Below, one piece after another: positions 27,571 through 37,524 of a stretch of 56,731 bases of DNA. The stretch is taken from the NCBI GenBank assembly GCA_937951345.1, contig CALFCF010000107.1:1-56731 (forward strand), in the 5' to 3' direction. This DNA comes from an uncultured Granulosicoccaceae bacterium (GTDB lineage Bacteria > Pseudomonadota > Gammaproteobacteria > Granulosicoccales > Granulosicoccaceae). The notes beneath the pieces are model-generated. The model was not told the DNA's origin. It saw only the letters and a program-made list of their open reading frames with translations, and did no database searches. Every line of letters starts with the position of its first letter. Within the stretch, counting starts at the first letter, position 1. A program made the translations under genes and the position numbers.

Positions 27571-28669
27571 ATGCTTGAAATCAATCCGTTCCTGCAGCAC
27601 ATCGAAGACCTCAAGGGCCGTAAAGACGCGCTCAGGGGGTATCTTTGACTACGAAACAAAAAAAGAACAACTAGAAGAGGTGCTCGCCGAACTCGAGACA
27701 CCTGATGTGTGGAATGACCCGGAACGTGCGCAGAAGCTCGGCCGTGAACGTGCGACGCTACAGACGATAGTCGATGTCATAGATAAGCTCGATGCTGGCC
27801 TGGGTGACGCTGCTGATCTGCTCGAGATGGCCCGTGAAGAAGACGACCAGACCACCGTCGATGCAGTAGCAGACGATTTGCAGGATTTTGAAAAAAGCGT
27901 CAGTGAGCTTGAATTCCGGCGCATGTTCAGCGGTGAACAGGATGGCGCCGATGCATTTATCGATATACAGTCGGGAAGTGGTGGCACAGAAGCGCAGGAC
28001 TGGGCTGATATGCTGCTGCGTATGTACCTGAGATGGGGGGAACGTCGCGGTTTCAAGACAGAGCTGATCGAGGTCTCACCCGGCGATGTAGCTGGCATTA
28101 AATCAGCCACTATCCGTTTTGAGGGCGACTATGCTTATGGTTGGCTGCGTACTGAAACAGGCGTTCACCGGCTTGTGCGCAAAAGTCCTTTTGATTCAGG
28201 GAACCGACGGCATACGTCTTTTGCTGCAGTATTCGTCGCTCCCGAGGTGGATGATGACATCGAGATCGATATAAACCCGGCAGATCTCAGAATAGATGTC
28301 TATCGAGCAAGCGGTGCCGGTGGTCAGCATGTAAACCGGACGGAGTCCGCTGTTCGTATCACACACGAACCCTCCGGAATTGTTGTTCAATGTCAGAATG
28401 ACCGCTCGCAGCACAAAAACAAGGCGACTGCGATGAAACAGTTGAAATCCAAACTGTATGAATTGGAATTGCAACGCCGCCAGGGCGATCAACAACAAAT
28501 TGAAGAAGGCAAATCTGACATAGGCTGGGGCAGTCAGATTCGTTCCTATGTATTGGATCAATCGCGCATCAAGGATTTACGCACCAGTGTAGAGACAGGT
28601 AATACGCAGGCTGTATTGGATGGAGATCTTGACCCGTTTATAGAAGCCAGTCTTAAATCCGGTCTCTGA
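27571..28669 (+). CDS. prfB: Peptide chain release factor 2, with programmed +1 frameshift
   Basis: Recognises UGA and UAA stop codons and triggers peptide release. Translation starts at the ATG at 27571 and meets an in-frame TGA at 27646-27648. Ribosomes must shift +1 at CTT TGA C, so the protein is encoded by 27571-27645 joined to 27647-28669, giving 365 residues, exactly the Escherichia coli length. Anticodon-like SPF motif in [12 protein letters not shown]; catalytic GGQ in [12 protein letters not shown]. An open frame starting upstream at 27530 in the second frame is not the true start. Followed by a hairpin and by lysS, the usual order. Confidence 0.97.
27634..27649 (+). promoter_or_regulatory. 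prfB programmed frameshift site
   Basis: AGGGGGTATCTTTGAC is the canonical RF2 recoding signal: an internal Shine-Dalgarno-like AGGGGG three bases upstream of CTT, then the slow UGA followed by C. Low RF2 favours the shift, giving autoregulation of release factor 2. Confidence 0.97.
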
Positions 28670-28680
28670 AAACCGGATTT
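28655..28680 (+). terminator. Hairpin at the end of prfB
   Basis: AAATCCGGT (28655-28663) pairs with ACCGGATTT (28672-28680) around an 8-base loop that contains the prfB stop codon; four T residues end the structure. It may partly terminate transcription or protect the 3-prime end before lysS at 28739. Confidence 0.5.
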
Positions 28681-28738
28681 TACGTTCGCAGTCGTAATGT
28701 GAAAGAAGAATTCTCGCACTCTATCAGACACTAACCGC

Positions 28739-30286
28739 ATGACAGAAGATACGGTGACAAAAGAAAAAACTGACAAACAGGCATCACACGCGGAAGAAGT
28801 TGATGAAAACGCGCTAATTGCACAACGTCGTCAGAAACTGAGTGACTGGCGACTGGATGGTGCGCCCTATCCGAATGATTTTCGGCCGACTCATCGGGCG
28901 ATGGATTTGCATGAACGCTATGGTGATCGTACTGCTGATGACTTCGCGAGCGACGAGATATCGGTAGCCGTCGCCGGTCGTATGATGAGTCGGCGTATGA
29001 TGGGAAAAGCAAGTTTTGCCAACCTGCGTGATGTGTCAGGCGCAATACAAGTGTTTGCACAAAAGGATCGACTGGGTGTCGATGTTTATGATGAGTTCAA
29101 AAAATTTGATATTGGCGATATTGTTGCAGTCGAAGGAATCTTGTTTGTCACCAAGACAGGTGAATTGTCGATCAAGGCGGATCGTATTCGTTTGCTGTCG
29201 AAGTCTCTGCGTCCACTGCCGGAAAAGTATCACGGTCTAACTGACCAGGAAACACGCTATCGCCAGCGTTATGTTGATCTCATCATGAGTGAGGAATCGC
29301 GCGAGCGTTTTCGTCTGCGAACAGCGATTATCGCGCACATAAGGCAGTTCCTGATCAATCGTGAATATCTTGAAGTCGAAACACCGATGATGCAGGTCAT
29401 ACCCGGCGGCGCAGCAGCTCGCCCTTTTACGACGCATCATAACGCGCTGGATATGGAACTCTTCCTCAGGATTGCGCCGGAGCTTTATTTGAAACGTCTC
29501 GTTGTTGGAGGGTTTGAGCGCGTGTTCGAAATCAACCGGAATTTCAGGAACGAAGGATTGTCAACACGACATAATCCTGAATTCACGATGCTGGAATTTT
29601 ATCAGGCTTATGCAACCTATGAAGATTTGATGGACTTGACTGAAGATATGCTGAAAAGTCTGACAACCGATGTTATCGGCAGCACAACGATAGCGTCGGA
29701 AGACGGCAGTACTCACTATGATTTTGGAAAGCCCTTCACCCGGTTGAGCTTGCTGGATTCAATAACGGCGCAGGTACCTGAATACACTAAAGAGCGTTTG
29801 CAGGATCTCAATGAGGCATGTGCGATAGCGAAGCAGTCAGGTATTGACGTAAAGGAAAGTTGGGGACTCGGCAAGATTCAAACCGAGATTTTCGAAGCAA
29901 AGGTTGAATCCAAGCTGATGGATCCGACATTTATCACTCACTATCCAACCGAAGTATCTCCACTGTCGCGGCGTAATGATGATGATCCGACAGTAACAGA
30001 TCGATTTGAATTGTTTGTTGGTGGTCGGGAAATAGCCAATGGATTCTCCGAGCTTAATGATCCGGAGGATCAGGCTGAACGCTTTCTCGCTCAAGTGGCT
30101 GAGAAAGATGCCGGTGATGACGAAGCGATGCACTACGATGCGGACTATGTGCGAGCACTGGAGTATGGTATGCCGCCAACTGCAGGTGAGGGGATTGGTA
30201 TCGATCGTTTGGTTATGCTATTGACCGCTTCTGCGTCAATTCGCGATGTATTGCTTTTCCCTCATATGCGCCCGGAGAAGACCTAA
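28739..30286 (+). CDS. lysS: Lysyl-tRNA synthetase, class II
   Basis: Charges tRNA-Lys. 515 residues, close to the class II family length of about 505. N-terminal OB-fold anticodon domain (about 60-165, [20 protein letters not shown]). The catalytic core has motif 2 ([20 protein letters not shown]) and motif 3 ([14 protein letters not shown]). The N-terminal 20 residues are acidic and lysine-rich. Downstream of prfB with 69 bases between, as in many gammaproteobacteria. Confidence 0.97.
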   Translation: MTEDTVTKEKTDKQASHAEEVDENALIAQRRQKLSDWRLDGAPYPNDFRPTHRAMDLHERYGDRTADDFASDEISVAVAGRMMSRRMMGKASFANLRDVSGAIQVFAQKDRLGVDVYDEFKKFDIGDIVAVEGILFVTKTGELSIKADRIRLLSKSLRPLPEKYHGLTDQETRYRQRYVDLIMSEESRERFRLRTAIIAHIRQFLINREYLEVETPMMQVIPGGAAARPFTTHHNALDMELFLRIAPELYLKRLVVGGFERVFEINRNFRNEGLSTRHNPEFTMLEFYQAYATYEDLMDLTEDMLKSLTTDVIGSTTIASEDGSTHYDFGKPFTRLSLLDSITAQVPEYTKERLQDLNEACAIAKQSGIDVKESWGLGKIQTEIFEAKVESKLMDPTFITHYPTEVSPLSRRNDDDPTVTDRFELFVGGREIANGFSELNDPEDQAERFLAQVAEKDAGDDEAMHYDADYVRALEYGMPPTAGEGIGIDRLVMLLTASASIRDVLLFPHMRPEKT

Positions 30287-30374
30287 TCCATTTGTGCTGT
30301 TGCCTGCATTGATACCACACTTGATACCGTTGTTGGTGCCGCTGTTGTAAGCGTGGTGTAACCATTTTGGGTAT

Positions 30375-31466
30375 CTAACGACTGGCAATATCGTTATTGG
30401 CAAGTGACTTCACGGTACGGAAACCAATATGGTTGGTACCCAGCGTCAGATCCTGCTGCAGAGATGCTGACGGGTGGTAGTTCATACAAAAGTTAGGTGC
30501 GCACAAAAATGAACCGCCGCGAATTTCGCCTGTTGATGCCTGCGAATGTGTTAATCCGGTCGTCTGACCCTGTTCAACAGTGCTTATCTTTTTGGCCGGA
30601 GCCGTAAGATTGCTTGTAATAATCGGGTCTACGCTTACCCACTCCCACACATTACCGATCATGTCGTGCAGACCACTGGCAAGCGCTGTGTAGCAACCTA
30701 CAGGAGCTGTCATCAAGTGCCCGTCATCAGCGTCGTTTCGGATCGGAAACGTACCTTGCCAGGTGTTTGCGACAAAAGGTGATTTTTTGCTGATCGAATC
30801 AGATTCGTTTGCAGCATGCGCTGCGTTTACATGATCGCGGTGCCAGTGTCGGCGTTCGTTACTCTCGAGATAACGTGTTGCCAATTCCCATTCTTTTGCT
30901 GTCGGCAAACGTCGACCGGCCCATGCTGCATAGGCTTCAACGTCTTCGTAGGCTAAATGTACAACCGGGTGACTGTCCAAACCGTCAATTGTTGAGCCGG
31001 GACCGTTCGGATGTTTCCAGTTGGCACCGGGAACAAAAGCCCACCATTGACCAGTTGCCGCCTCTGCGATGGAATCTGGTTGTACGAAAACTGCTGAGCC
31101 CGGCTCCCACTGTTGCGCTGTTGTGAGTTCTGTACTTTTAATGGAGACACCCCGTTCAGCCAGTGTCGTATAACCCGTTGCTGTGGTGAATTGTCTGAAC
31201 TGCAGGTTGGTGACTTCATGTTGATCGAAACTCAAATGCTGTCCCTGCTCAGACGGTATAACAACCTGGTTAACGCTGTGCGCGTTAACCAGAGAGGGGT
31301 GCTTGAATGCGCATTCAGTGTCTGTGCGCGTCAGTGCTGAGGCGGTTGTGATTTTATTTTCGTTTGCAGAATTCGCCGGCGGCTGTTTGACAACAAAAGC
31401 CGCCGCCAGCAAGGTTGGAATTGCCGTACAGCAAACAGCCGTTGCCAGCCGGGGGGTTATGTTCAT
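30375..31466 (-). CDS. Exported formylglycine-generating enzyme-like protein
   Basis: 363 residues from the ATG at 31466 (a GTG four codons earlier is possible). An N-terminal hydrophobic segment (LATAVCCTAIPTLLAAAFVV) suggests export. SUMF1/FGE fold: LSFDQHEVTNLQFRQFTTAT, PVVHLAYEDVEAYAAWAGRRLPTAKEWELATR split across about 165-195, MIGNVWEWVSV, and RGGSFLCAPNFCMNYHPSAS near the end. The two active-site cysteines of FGE are both present with the right spacing (Cys322 and Cys327). True FGEs oxidise a Cys in sulfatases to formylglycine, but no sulfatase or other obvious client lies in the window. Other members of this fold make different oxidations. Confidence 0.85.
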   Translation of the reverse strand: MNITPRLATAVCCTAIPTLLAAAFVVKQPPANSANENKITTASALTRTDTECAFKHPSLVNAHSVNQVVIPSEQGQHLSFDQHEVTNLQFRQFTTATGYTTLAERGVSIKSTELTTAQQWEPGSAVFVQPDSIAEAATGQWWAFVPGANWKHPNGPGSTIDGLDSHPVVHLAYEDVEAYAAWAGRRLPTAKEWELATRYLESNERRHWHRDHVNAAHAANESDSISKKSPFVANTWQGTFPIRNDADDGHLMTAPVGCYTALASGLHDMIGNVWEWVSVDPIITSNLTAPAKKISTVEQGQTTGLTHSQASTGEIRGGSFLCAPNFCMNYHPSASLQQDLTLGTNHIGFRTVKSLANNDIASR

Positions 31467-31655
31467 GTCTTCGCGCACTCGGGAGTCGTGCTATAGAAAA
31501 TTCAAGTTTTACGCCACAGTCGCTGTACAGTGTGTAACGGTCTCGCCACGTCGTTACGTTGCGCGTAGATAATCAACTAAACTTAACATTGGGATACCGC
31601 ACATCGAGGCCTTTTTCGCTAAAGTGAGGTCGCCTGAGTTGAACATCGCCAACGG

Positions 31656-32477
31656 TTGGAAATATTGATAAATACTCTTCACATAGCCCGCTATGAACTG
31701 ATGCGGCTTTTTGCCTCCAGACGCGGCTGGGTCTCGGTTGTCGCTTTTGCACTCGTCTGGGGAATGCTGCTGTACTACGTGATTTTTCAGGCCTCACGTT
31801 TATTAGCTGTGCAGGGGGGCGGGGGCAGCTCTATGGTCGGCGCTGTGCTTGATTTCCTTGGCATGGATCAACTGACTCACTGGCGTGTGCCGGAACTTGC
31901 GGTTTATTGGCTTTTGGGATTGATGTTGCTGCCGTTTTTTGCAATTTCGCTTACCGCAGACCAGACTGCATCTGACCGAAGTCGCGGCACTTTACGTTTC
32001 CTGTCGTTGCGCTCGACAAGGGCACAAATATTTTTTGGCCGTTACCTGGGACAGTTGCTGTTACTGCTGTTGTTTGTCGGCGGCAGTTTACTATCGACTT
32101 TACCGGTTGCACTCTATCGCGACGGTGGTGCAATTCCTGATTGGTTAGTGCTCGCTCCGGCGGTATTGATCAATCTTCTTGTCGTACTTGCACCCTATGT
32201 TGCTTTGATGGCGTTGGTATCGGCATTGGCTCGCTCTGCGCGTCAGGCCATGCTGTTTGCAATAATTCTCTGGATTGTTACCTGGTTAGTCGTGCGTTAT
32301 CTGTTCGCTTATTTTCCACAAGCCGGTTTTCTTGATTGGACTATGCCCGGATCGCAGATACCTTATCTTTTGCGGGTTGTCGGTTGGGATGCCGTGCAGT
32401 TTGCGTGGATACCCATAGTGCAGACGGTTATCTTACTGGCGGCAGGTATTTTCGTCATGTATCGCAAGGACTTATGA
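31656..32477 (+). CDS. ABC-2 type transporter permease
   Basis: 273 residues, about six membrane helices: VVAFALVWGMLLYYVIF, WLLGLMLLPFFAISLTADQ, LLLLLLFVGGSLLSTLPVAL, LVLAPAVLINLLVVLAPYVALM, and a final VQTVILLAAGIFVMY. The segment ADQTASDRSRGTLRFLSLRS, where the coupling helix contacts the ATPase, is typical of this family. The substrate is unknown. No ATG is available near the start; TTG at 31656 or 31665 are the candidates. Its stop overlaps the start of the ATPase gene (ATGA), showing translational coupling. Confidence 0.85.
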   Translation: MEILINTLHIARYELMRLFASRRGWVSVVAFALVWGMLLYYVIFQASRLLAVQGGGGSSMVGAVLDFLGMDQLTHWRVPELAVYWLLGLMLLPFFAISLTADQTASDRSRGTLRFLSLRSTRAQIFFGRYLGQLLLLLLFVGGSLLSTLPVALYRDGGAIPDWLVLAPAVLINLLVVLAPYVALMALVSALARSARQAMLFAIILWIVTWLVVRYLFAYFPQAGFLDWTMPGSQIPYLLRVVGWDAVQFAWIPIVQTVILLAAGIFVMYRKDL

Positions 32478-33382
32478 TCATGCTTGAGTGCCGCGGCCTG
32501 ACCAAACAGTTTGGTTCCACACTGGCAGTTAATTCGCTTGATTTGTCGCTGCAATCCGGTGGCCCGATTGCGCTTGTCGGCCCCAATGGGGCAGGCAAAA
32601 CTACTTTGCTTAGTCTGTGTTGTGGCTTTATACGGCCAAGTCGTGGCGATGTAACTTTATTCGGCGAAAAGCCCGGACGGGCTGCTTTGCACGGAAAAAT
32701 CGCAGCATTGCCGCAGGATGCTCAGTTCGATCCGGGCCTTCCTGTCGCCAGGCAACTCAATCATTTTGCGCGACTGCAAGGATTGTCGCGTGGACAAGCC
32801 GTGACAGCGGTAGCCAAAGCTCTGGATACTGTGCAAATGAGCGGTAGCCTGCATGCACAGGCTGACGAACTCAGTCACGGTATGCGCAAACGGGTTGCCA
32901 TTGCACAAGTGTTGCTGGGTACACCTGAACTTGCCCTGCTGGATGAGCCAACAGCTGGTCTTGATCCTCCAAATGCCAAAATCATTCGCGATGTTGTTAC
33001 GCAACACAAGGATCAAACAACCTTCATCATCAGTTCGCATAACCTTGATGAACTCGAACGTCTGTGCACAGAAGTGGTTTTTCTTCAAAAAGGCGCATTG
33101 CAGGCACATAAGCCAATAGATGCGTATGAAGATGACAGTAACTATCTGACCGTAAGACTGTCTGATGTGTCAGTCGCAGAGTTTACCGATGCCTGTTACG
33201 CCGTTGACGGGGTCGAACAGGTATCTCAACAACAGGGTGGTTTTGTGATTCGATATGATAGACAGTCACATCCTGCACTGGATATACGACTGATGGAAAT
33301 GATGAACACCAAAGGATGGCAATACAAAAATTTGAGCCGCGGTCGTTCACTTGAGGATCAGTTGTTCGGTTCCGACTCCTGA
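32474..33382 (+). CDS. ABC transporter ATP-binding protein
   Basis: 302 residues. Walker A GPNGAGKTTL near 41, signature LSHGMRKRVAIAQ (an LSxGM variant of the usual LSGGQ), Walker B LALLDEPTAGLDPPN, and switch His in ISSHNLDELERL. The C-terminal 80 residues form the accessory domain common in ABC-2 exporters. The start is the ATG at 32474, which overlaps the permease stop by four bases. Together they form an exporter of unknown cargo, comparable to drug, lipid or NosFY-type systems. Confidence 0.9.
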   Translation: MIMLECRGLTKQFGSTLAVNSLDLSLQSGGPIALVGPNGAGKTTLLSLCCGFIRPSRGDVTLFGEKPGRAALHGKIAALPQDAQFDPGLPVARQLNHFARLQGLSRGQAVTAVAKALDTVQMSGSLHAQADELSHGMRKRVAIAQVLLGTPELALLDEPTAGLDPPNAKIIRDVVTQHKDQTTFIISSHNLDELERLCTEVVFLQKGALQAHKPIDAYEDDSNYLTVRLSDVSVAEFTDACYAVDGVEQVSQQQGGFVIRYDRQSHPALDIRLMEMMNTKGWQYKNLSRGRSLEDQLFGSDS

Positions 33383-33669
33383 ATTATCCATCATATAGGC
33401 ACTACCGGCTGGTAGTGCAGTCCAAAAACACACGGCCTATTGGTATTCTGTTATCCACACGGAGTGGCAAGATATTTAGTGCACAGGTTTTGTGTTCATC
33501 CGCTTTTTTCTGCTGAATATTTCCAGTAAAACATCAATTTTTAACGCCCGGCCAGGCTATTTTGTGGATCTACAGGTGTTGGTATTTTATTTGCGATGTG
33601 GTGCAAGATTCGGTAGCGGAAATGCACCGGAGAAATATAGGGGCTAAGAAAAATATAAAGGAGAGATTT

Positions 33670-34326
33670 ATGCATGACGCAGCAACACTGTACCTGACTC
33701 AGGGCTCCGGCAACAATGTTAAACCCATGATGGTATGTCAACATCTCGGCATTGAATGTAATAGAAAATACATCAATGTGTTGGCTGGCGAAACCAAACA
33801 GCCTGAGTTTCTTTCCATTAACCCACTTGGGGTTGTTCCTTTTCTGGTGCTTGCAGACGGTCAGAGACTCGGTGAGTCAAATGCCATTGCCTGGTATCTG
33901 GCCGAAAATTCACCCCTGATACCAAAAACTGCAATCGGTAGAGCGCAGGCGATTCGCTGGATGAATTTCGAGCAAACATCTCTTGAACCAAATATTTCTC
34001 CGGTGCGTTTCGTAACTTTCATTGCCCCGGAGCTTGCCACTGACAACCATGACATGATTCCGGTTTGGCAGGATCGTGGCACTAAAGGTCTCCAGATACT
34101 CAATGATCATCTGCAAGCACATAACTTTATGGTTGAAGAAACCTATAGTGTTGCTGACATTGCCGTATACGGCTACACCCATCTTGCGCGGGAAGGTGGT
34201 TTTGATCTGGATTCGTTTAACGCTATTACCGATTGGATCGACCGGGTGGAAAGTCAGCCCGGTTATGCGCCGATCAGTGAACTTTTGAATGGTGCAGATT
34301 ATACAATCGACAATCTGGCTGCCTGA
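33670..34326 (+). CDS. Glutathione S-transferase family protein
   Basis: 218 residues. N-terminal thioredoxin-like domain (LYLTQGSGNNVKPMMVCQHL, then the cis-proline region LGVVPFLVLADG and GESNAIAWYLAE), followed by a helical C-terminal domain (about 90-205, DIAVYGYTHLAREGGFDLDS). Cytoplasmic conjugation or thiol-dependent chemistry; substrate unknown. The start is fixed by AAGGAGA six bases before the ATG at 33670. A second gene, the GGDEF-EAL protein, follows by 32 bases on the same strand. Confidence 0.9.
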   Translation: MHDAATLYLTQGSGNNVKPMMVCQHLGIECNRKYINVLAGETKQPEFLSINPLGVVPFLVLADGQRLGESNAIAWYLAENSPLIPKTAIGRAQAIRWMNFEQTSLEPNISPVRFVTFIAPELATDNHDMIPVWQDRGTKGLQILNDHLQAHNFMVEETYSVADIAVYGYTHLAREGGFDLDSFNAITDWIDRVESQPGYAPISELLNGADYTIDNLAA

Positions 34327-34358
34327 ACCCGCCGATTCGATAACTTATAAGGAAAAGA

Positions 34359-36368
34359 GTGGTGGTAGAAAAAATTGTACTTGAGCTTGAGCAGCGGTTG
34401 CGCCCAATACGCCATTTGCAGCAATCGATCTGGATATTCGATATTGACAACAGCCGGGTGCTTTGGGCGAGCGATCGGGCTCTTGACGTCTGGAACGCAG
34501 GTTCAAGCGAAGAGTTGGTAGCTCGAGATATGGCTGCAGACATGTCCGCAACTGTGGCTAATCGTCTCAAACAGTACCAGGCGGATTTCAACCGCGATAG
34601 CTCAAAGAATTTTCAGGAGATCTGGACTCTCTATCCTGATGACGCACCTGCCACCATAGACGTTGTTTTTTCCGCGTTCACTTTACCTGACGGTCGCATG
34701 GCTATGATATGCGAAGCAATCGGGCAGCAATCTGAGGATGCTCAGGCACTGCGTAGCGCTGAGGCCTTGTTACATACTTCTGTGATGATCACGTTGTTCG
34801 CATCAACCGGCGAACCCCTTTATCGCAATCCGGCGGCCAGAGCTAGTGCTAACAGGTCATCGCAAACGCTTCAGCAGCGGTTCCCCGACCTTACAGTTTT
34901 ACAGTCACAAGACGTTTCTGCCAGCGAAGAGATCAAGGTTGTAGCCCCCGTCGTAACATCAGCTGGAAAGTGCTGGCATGACATCACGGCGCGTCGTTGT
35001 CTTGATGCCGCTTCAGGAGAACCCGCCTGGTTGATAAGTGAAGTCGATGTTTCGAGGCTGAAATCAACCGAAGAGCGCGCACAGTTTCTTGCGGAGCACG
35101 ACATTCTGACCAAATTACCCAACAGAAATCATGTCTCCATTGAGTTTCAACGGCTTATTGATAATCACTTAAGCAGCGGCAAGAGTGGCGCGCTGATATT
35201 TCTGGATCTTGATCGTTTCAAGAATGTCAATGACTCGCAAGGACATGCTTCGGGTGATCGACTGCTAGTGGAAGTCTCGAAGCGTTTAACTGCAATTGCG
35301 GACGGCAAGCATTCCGTCGCTCGTCTGGGAGGCGACGAATTTCTATTCTTGTTTTTTTCTGCAGATCGCAAGGAAGTCGCAACACTTGCAGCGCAAATAC
35401 AGGATTGCATCAGCGAACCGATCGATCTGTTTGGACGCAAGGTTGTTGTTACACCATCAATCGGTATCAGTCTTTTTCCGGAACATGGTCGCAGCATCGA
35501 TGATTTGATGCGTTTTGCTGATCTGGCAATGTATGCGGCCAAGGATGCCGGCCGTAACAGTGCGGTAATATTTAACCAGGCGATAGGCAAGGCGCTTACA
35601 TCTAAAATTAGGCTCGAGCAGGAGCTTGATACAGCGATAAGCGAGGGACAGTTCGTTGCCTACTTTCAGCCAAGAGTGTCTGCTGAGTCCAATGAAGTTG
35701 TCGGAGCCGAAACGTTGGTGCGATGGATTCATCCAGAGAATGGCTTGATCCCGCCTGATGAATTTATACCCGCTGCAGAGACATCCGGTGCGATCGCTCA
35801 AATAGGAAAATGTGTTTTTGAGCAGGCGGTTAAGGCACAGCGGGCATGGTTGTCTCAGGGTTTTAATCTACGCATATCAGTCAATCTGTCTCCGTTGCAG
35901 TTCGCTGAAGAATCGTTACTTGACGATCTGTTTGAGATATTGCGACAGCACGATGCGAGCGCACAGGATTTTGAGCTCGAAATTACTGAATCCGTGCTGC
36001 TTGGCCACGATCAGCAAACGATAACCAAGCTGCATACACTGGTGGAGAAAGGGTTCAGAATCGCCATTGATGACTTCGGCACTGGCTATTCGAATCTGGC
36101 ATACCTGCATCGATATCCGATTCGGTGTCTGAAAATTGATCGCTCGTTTATACAATCGGAAAGTGCGCAACCCATTGTTGAACTAATTGTCCAAATGGCG
36201 CGACTGTTCAAGCTTGATGTGGTAGCCGAGGGAGTCGAAACCGATGAGCAGTTGGCGGTATTGCAACGTTTAGGATGCGAGGAGTATCAAGGTTTCCTAT
36301 TTCTGCCACCTGTTGATCAACAGACCTTCAGTGACATGCTGCACAAGGGTAAGCAACTGGCTGCCTAG
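34359..36368 (+). CDS. GGDEF-EAL protein with intact motifs
   Basis: 669 residues, cytoplasmic. The N-terminal 240 residues hold two PAS-like segments (IWIFDIDNSRVLWASDRALD near 25 and MITLFASTGEPLYRNPAA near 145). GGDEF domain at about 245-410 with LGGDEFLFLF; EAL domain at about 425-665 with GAETLVRW, LEITESVLL, IAIDDFGTGYSN and VAEGVET. Both active sites look complete, so the protein may make or break cyclic-di-GMP. This contrasts with the eroded EAL of the protein at 18631. Start GTG after AAGGAAAAG. It may be co-transcribed with the GST gene upstream. Confidence 0.92.
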   Translation: MVVEKIVLELEQRLRPIRHLQQSIWIFDIDNSRVLWASDRALDVWNAGSSEELVARDMAADMSATVANRLKQYQADFNRDSSKNFQEIWTLYPDDAPATIDVVFSAFTLPDGRMAMICEAIGQQSEDAQALRSAEALLHTSVMITLFASTGEPLYRNPAARASANRSSQTLQQRFPDLTVLQSQDVSASEEIKVVAPVVTSAGKCWHDITARRCLDAASGEPAWLISEVDVSRLKSTEERAQFLAEHDILTKLPNRNHVSIEFQRLIDNHLSSGKSGALIFLDLDRFKNVNDSQGHASGDRLLVEVSKRLTAIADGKHSVARLGGDEFLFLFFSADRKEVATLAAQIQDCISEPIDLFGRKVVVTPSIGISLFPEHGRSIDDLMRFADLAMYAAKDAGRNSAVIFNQAIGKALTSKIRLEQELDTAISEGQFVAYFQPRVSAESNEVVGAETLVRWIHPENGLIPPDEFIPAAETSGAIAQIGKCVFEQAVKAQRAWLSQGFNLRISVNLSPLQFAEESLLDDLFEILRQHDASAQDFELEITESVLLGHDQQTITKLHTLVEKGFRIAIDDFGTGYSNLAYLHRYPIRCLKIDRSFIQSESAQPIVELIVQMARLFKLDVVAEGVETDEQLAVLQRLGCEEYQGFLFLPPVDQQTFSDMLHKGKQLAA

Positions 36369-36409
36369 CCTGCTCTATTCACGAACCCTTCATGAATAGA
36401 GCAGGCTAG
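36365..36409. terminator. 17-bp perfect hairpin overlapping the GGDEF-EAL stop codon
   Basis: CTAGCCTGCTCTATTCA (36365-36381) pairs perfectly with 36393-36409 around an 11-base loop. The stop codon of the plus-strand gene is inside the left arm. No T-run follows on the plus strand. Located between convergent genes, so it probably stops or stabilises both transcripts. Confidence 0.6.
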
Positions 36410-36436
36410 CTGATACTGTTTGCTCGCTGTATCAGC
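36409..36436. terminator. Second hairpin between convergent genes
   Basis: GCTGATAC (36409-36416) pairs with GTATCAGC (36429-36436), loop of 12. It directly follows the first hairpin and lies about 45 bases from the stop of the minus-strand DMT transporter. Confidence 0.45.
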
Positions 36437-36479
36437 GCATCACAATAAGAACCGTATTACGATAAAAAGAACGACGGTA

Positions 36480-37325
36480 TTAGCTTGACAGCCTGATTAA
36501 TACGGCGCCTATAACTACCATACATGCTGCAAAGATTCGGCGCCGTCCAAATTGCTCGTTGAGAAATAGCGTACCGATTAAAGCAGCAAAGAGTACACTG
36601 GTTTCCCTTAACGATGATACTAACGCTATCGTGCCCAGGCTCATCGCAAAAATAACCAATCCGTATGCGACTGCCGATGCCAACCCACCCGCTATACACA
36701 TCATTAAGTTGTCACGCATATAGGTAGTGAATCCTTGTCTTTTGCGCAGCACCAGGTATAAGCAAATAGGTACCGATTCAAGTGCGAACAACCAGACAAT
36801 GTAACTCAGAGGCTCTCCGGCAAGCCGAACACCAACGCCATCGACAACGGTATAGCAGGCGATAAGTAAAGACGTTGTCAATCCCCATGCAAGTGCCTGT
36901 GGTGTCACCCTCCCTGCGAGATTCCGATGCCAGGCAAGGCTCAACAGTGCCAGCGAAATAAGTATCACAGCAAACCACTGTAACGGCTTCAGCCATTCAC
37001 CGGTAAAATACGCAGCCAGTAAAGCGATTAACAGTGGCGACATGCCGCGATAGATCGGGTAGATCTGGCTTAGATCCGCGGCCTTCAACGAGGCTGCAGC
37101 GGTAAAGTAGTAGACTGAGTGGATTAACACGGAAAGTACTAAAAGGCCCCAGCTCTCATTCGCGGGCAAGCCGACAAAAGGTATGAAACACGCCGACGCT
37201 AACGCACAAAATAGCCGAAAGCTGCCAATACCAAATAAGGGATCGGTACTCTTTTTTGCCAACGCGTTCCATGTTGCATGCAGCAGCGCAGCAAGAAGTA
37301 CGAGTAGAATCAGTCCAAAAGTCAT
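36480..37325 (-). CDS. DMT superfamily (EamA) transporter
   Basis: 281 residues, about ten membrane helices in two EamA repeats. First repeat: LILLVLLAALLHATWNALAKKS and YRGMSPLLIALLAAYFTGEWL. Second repeat: VDGVGVRLAGEPLSYIVWLFAL and SLRETSVLFAALIGTLFLNEQF, with the typical E before the last helices. Likely an inner-membrane exporter of small metabolites or amino acids; cargo unknown. Divergent from the alanine racemase gene with about 200 bases between, so a shared regulatory region is possible. Confidence 0.88.
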   Translation of the reverse strand: MTFGLILLVLLAALLHATWNALAKKSTDPLFGIGSFRLFCALASACFIPFVGLPANESWGLLVLSVLIHSVYYFTAAASLKAADLSQIYPIYRGMSPLLIALLAAYFTGEWLKPLQWFAVILISLALLSLAWHRNLAGRVTPQALAWGLTTSLLIACYTVVDGVGVRLAGEPLSYIVWLFALESVPICLYLVLRKRQGFTTYMRDNLMMCIAGGLASAVAYGLVIFAMSLGTIALVSSLRETSVLFAALIGTLFLNEQFGRRRIFAACMVVIGAVLIRLSS

Positions 37326-37524
37326 TTTCTAAGTTCGATACGACTCTATTGAGCGAGGGTGGTCATTGCATTGCCGGTTGTTGAGCCGTCGGTGACTGTA
37401 CCTGAACTCAAGGACTAATGTTGACACATATTTCGCTATCCGGATGAAATAGGTCAGCTTGATCTAATCGACTGGCATTGTTCAACGATACACTATTGTA
37501 CTTTCTAACTGAGTAGGTAGCTAT

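Noticed and set aside
27530-28669. prfB as one uninterrupted frame from 27530
   Set aside because: The ATG at 27571 with the canonical AGGGGGTATCTTTGAC recoding site explains the gene and gives the exact 365-residue length.
24466-30286. DSF quorum-sensing (rpf) cluster
   Set aside because: Only the housekeeping flank (rpfE, recJ, prfB, lysS) is here; rpfF, rpfC and rpfG are not.
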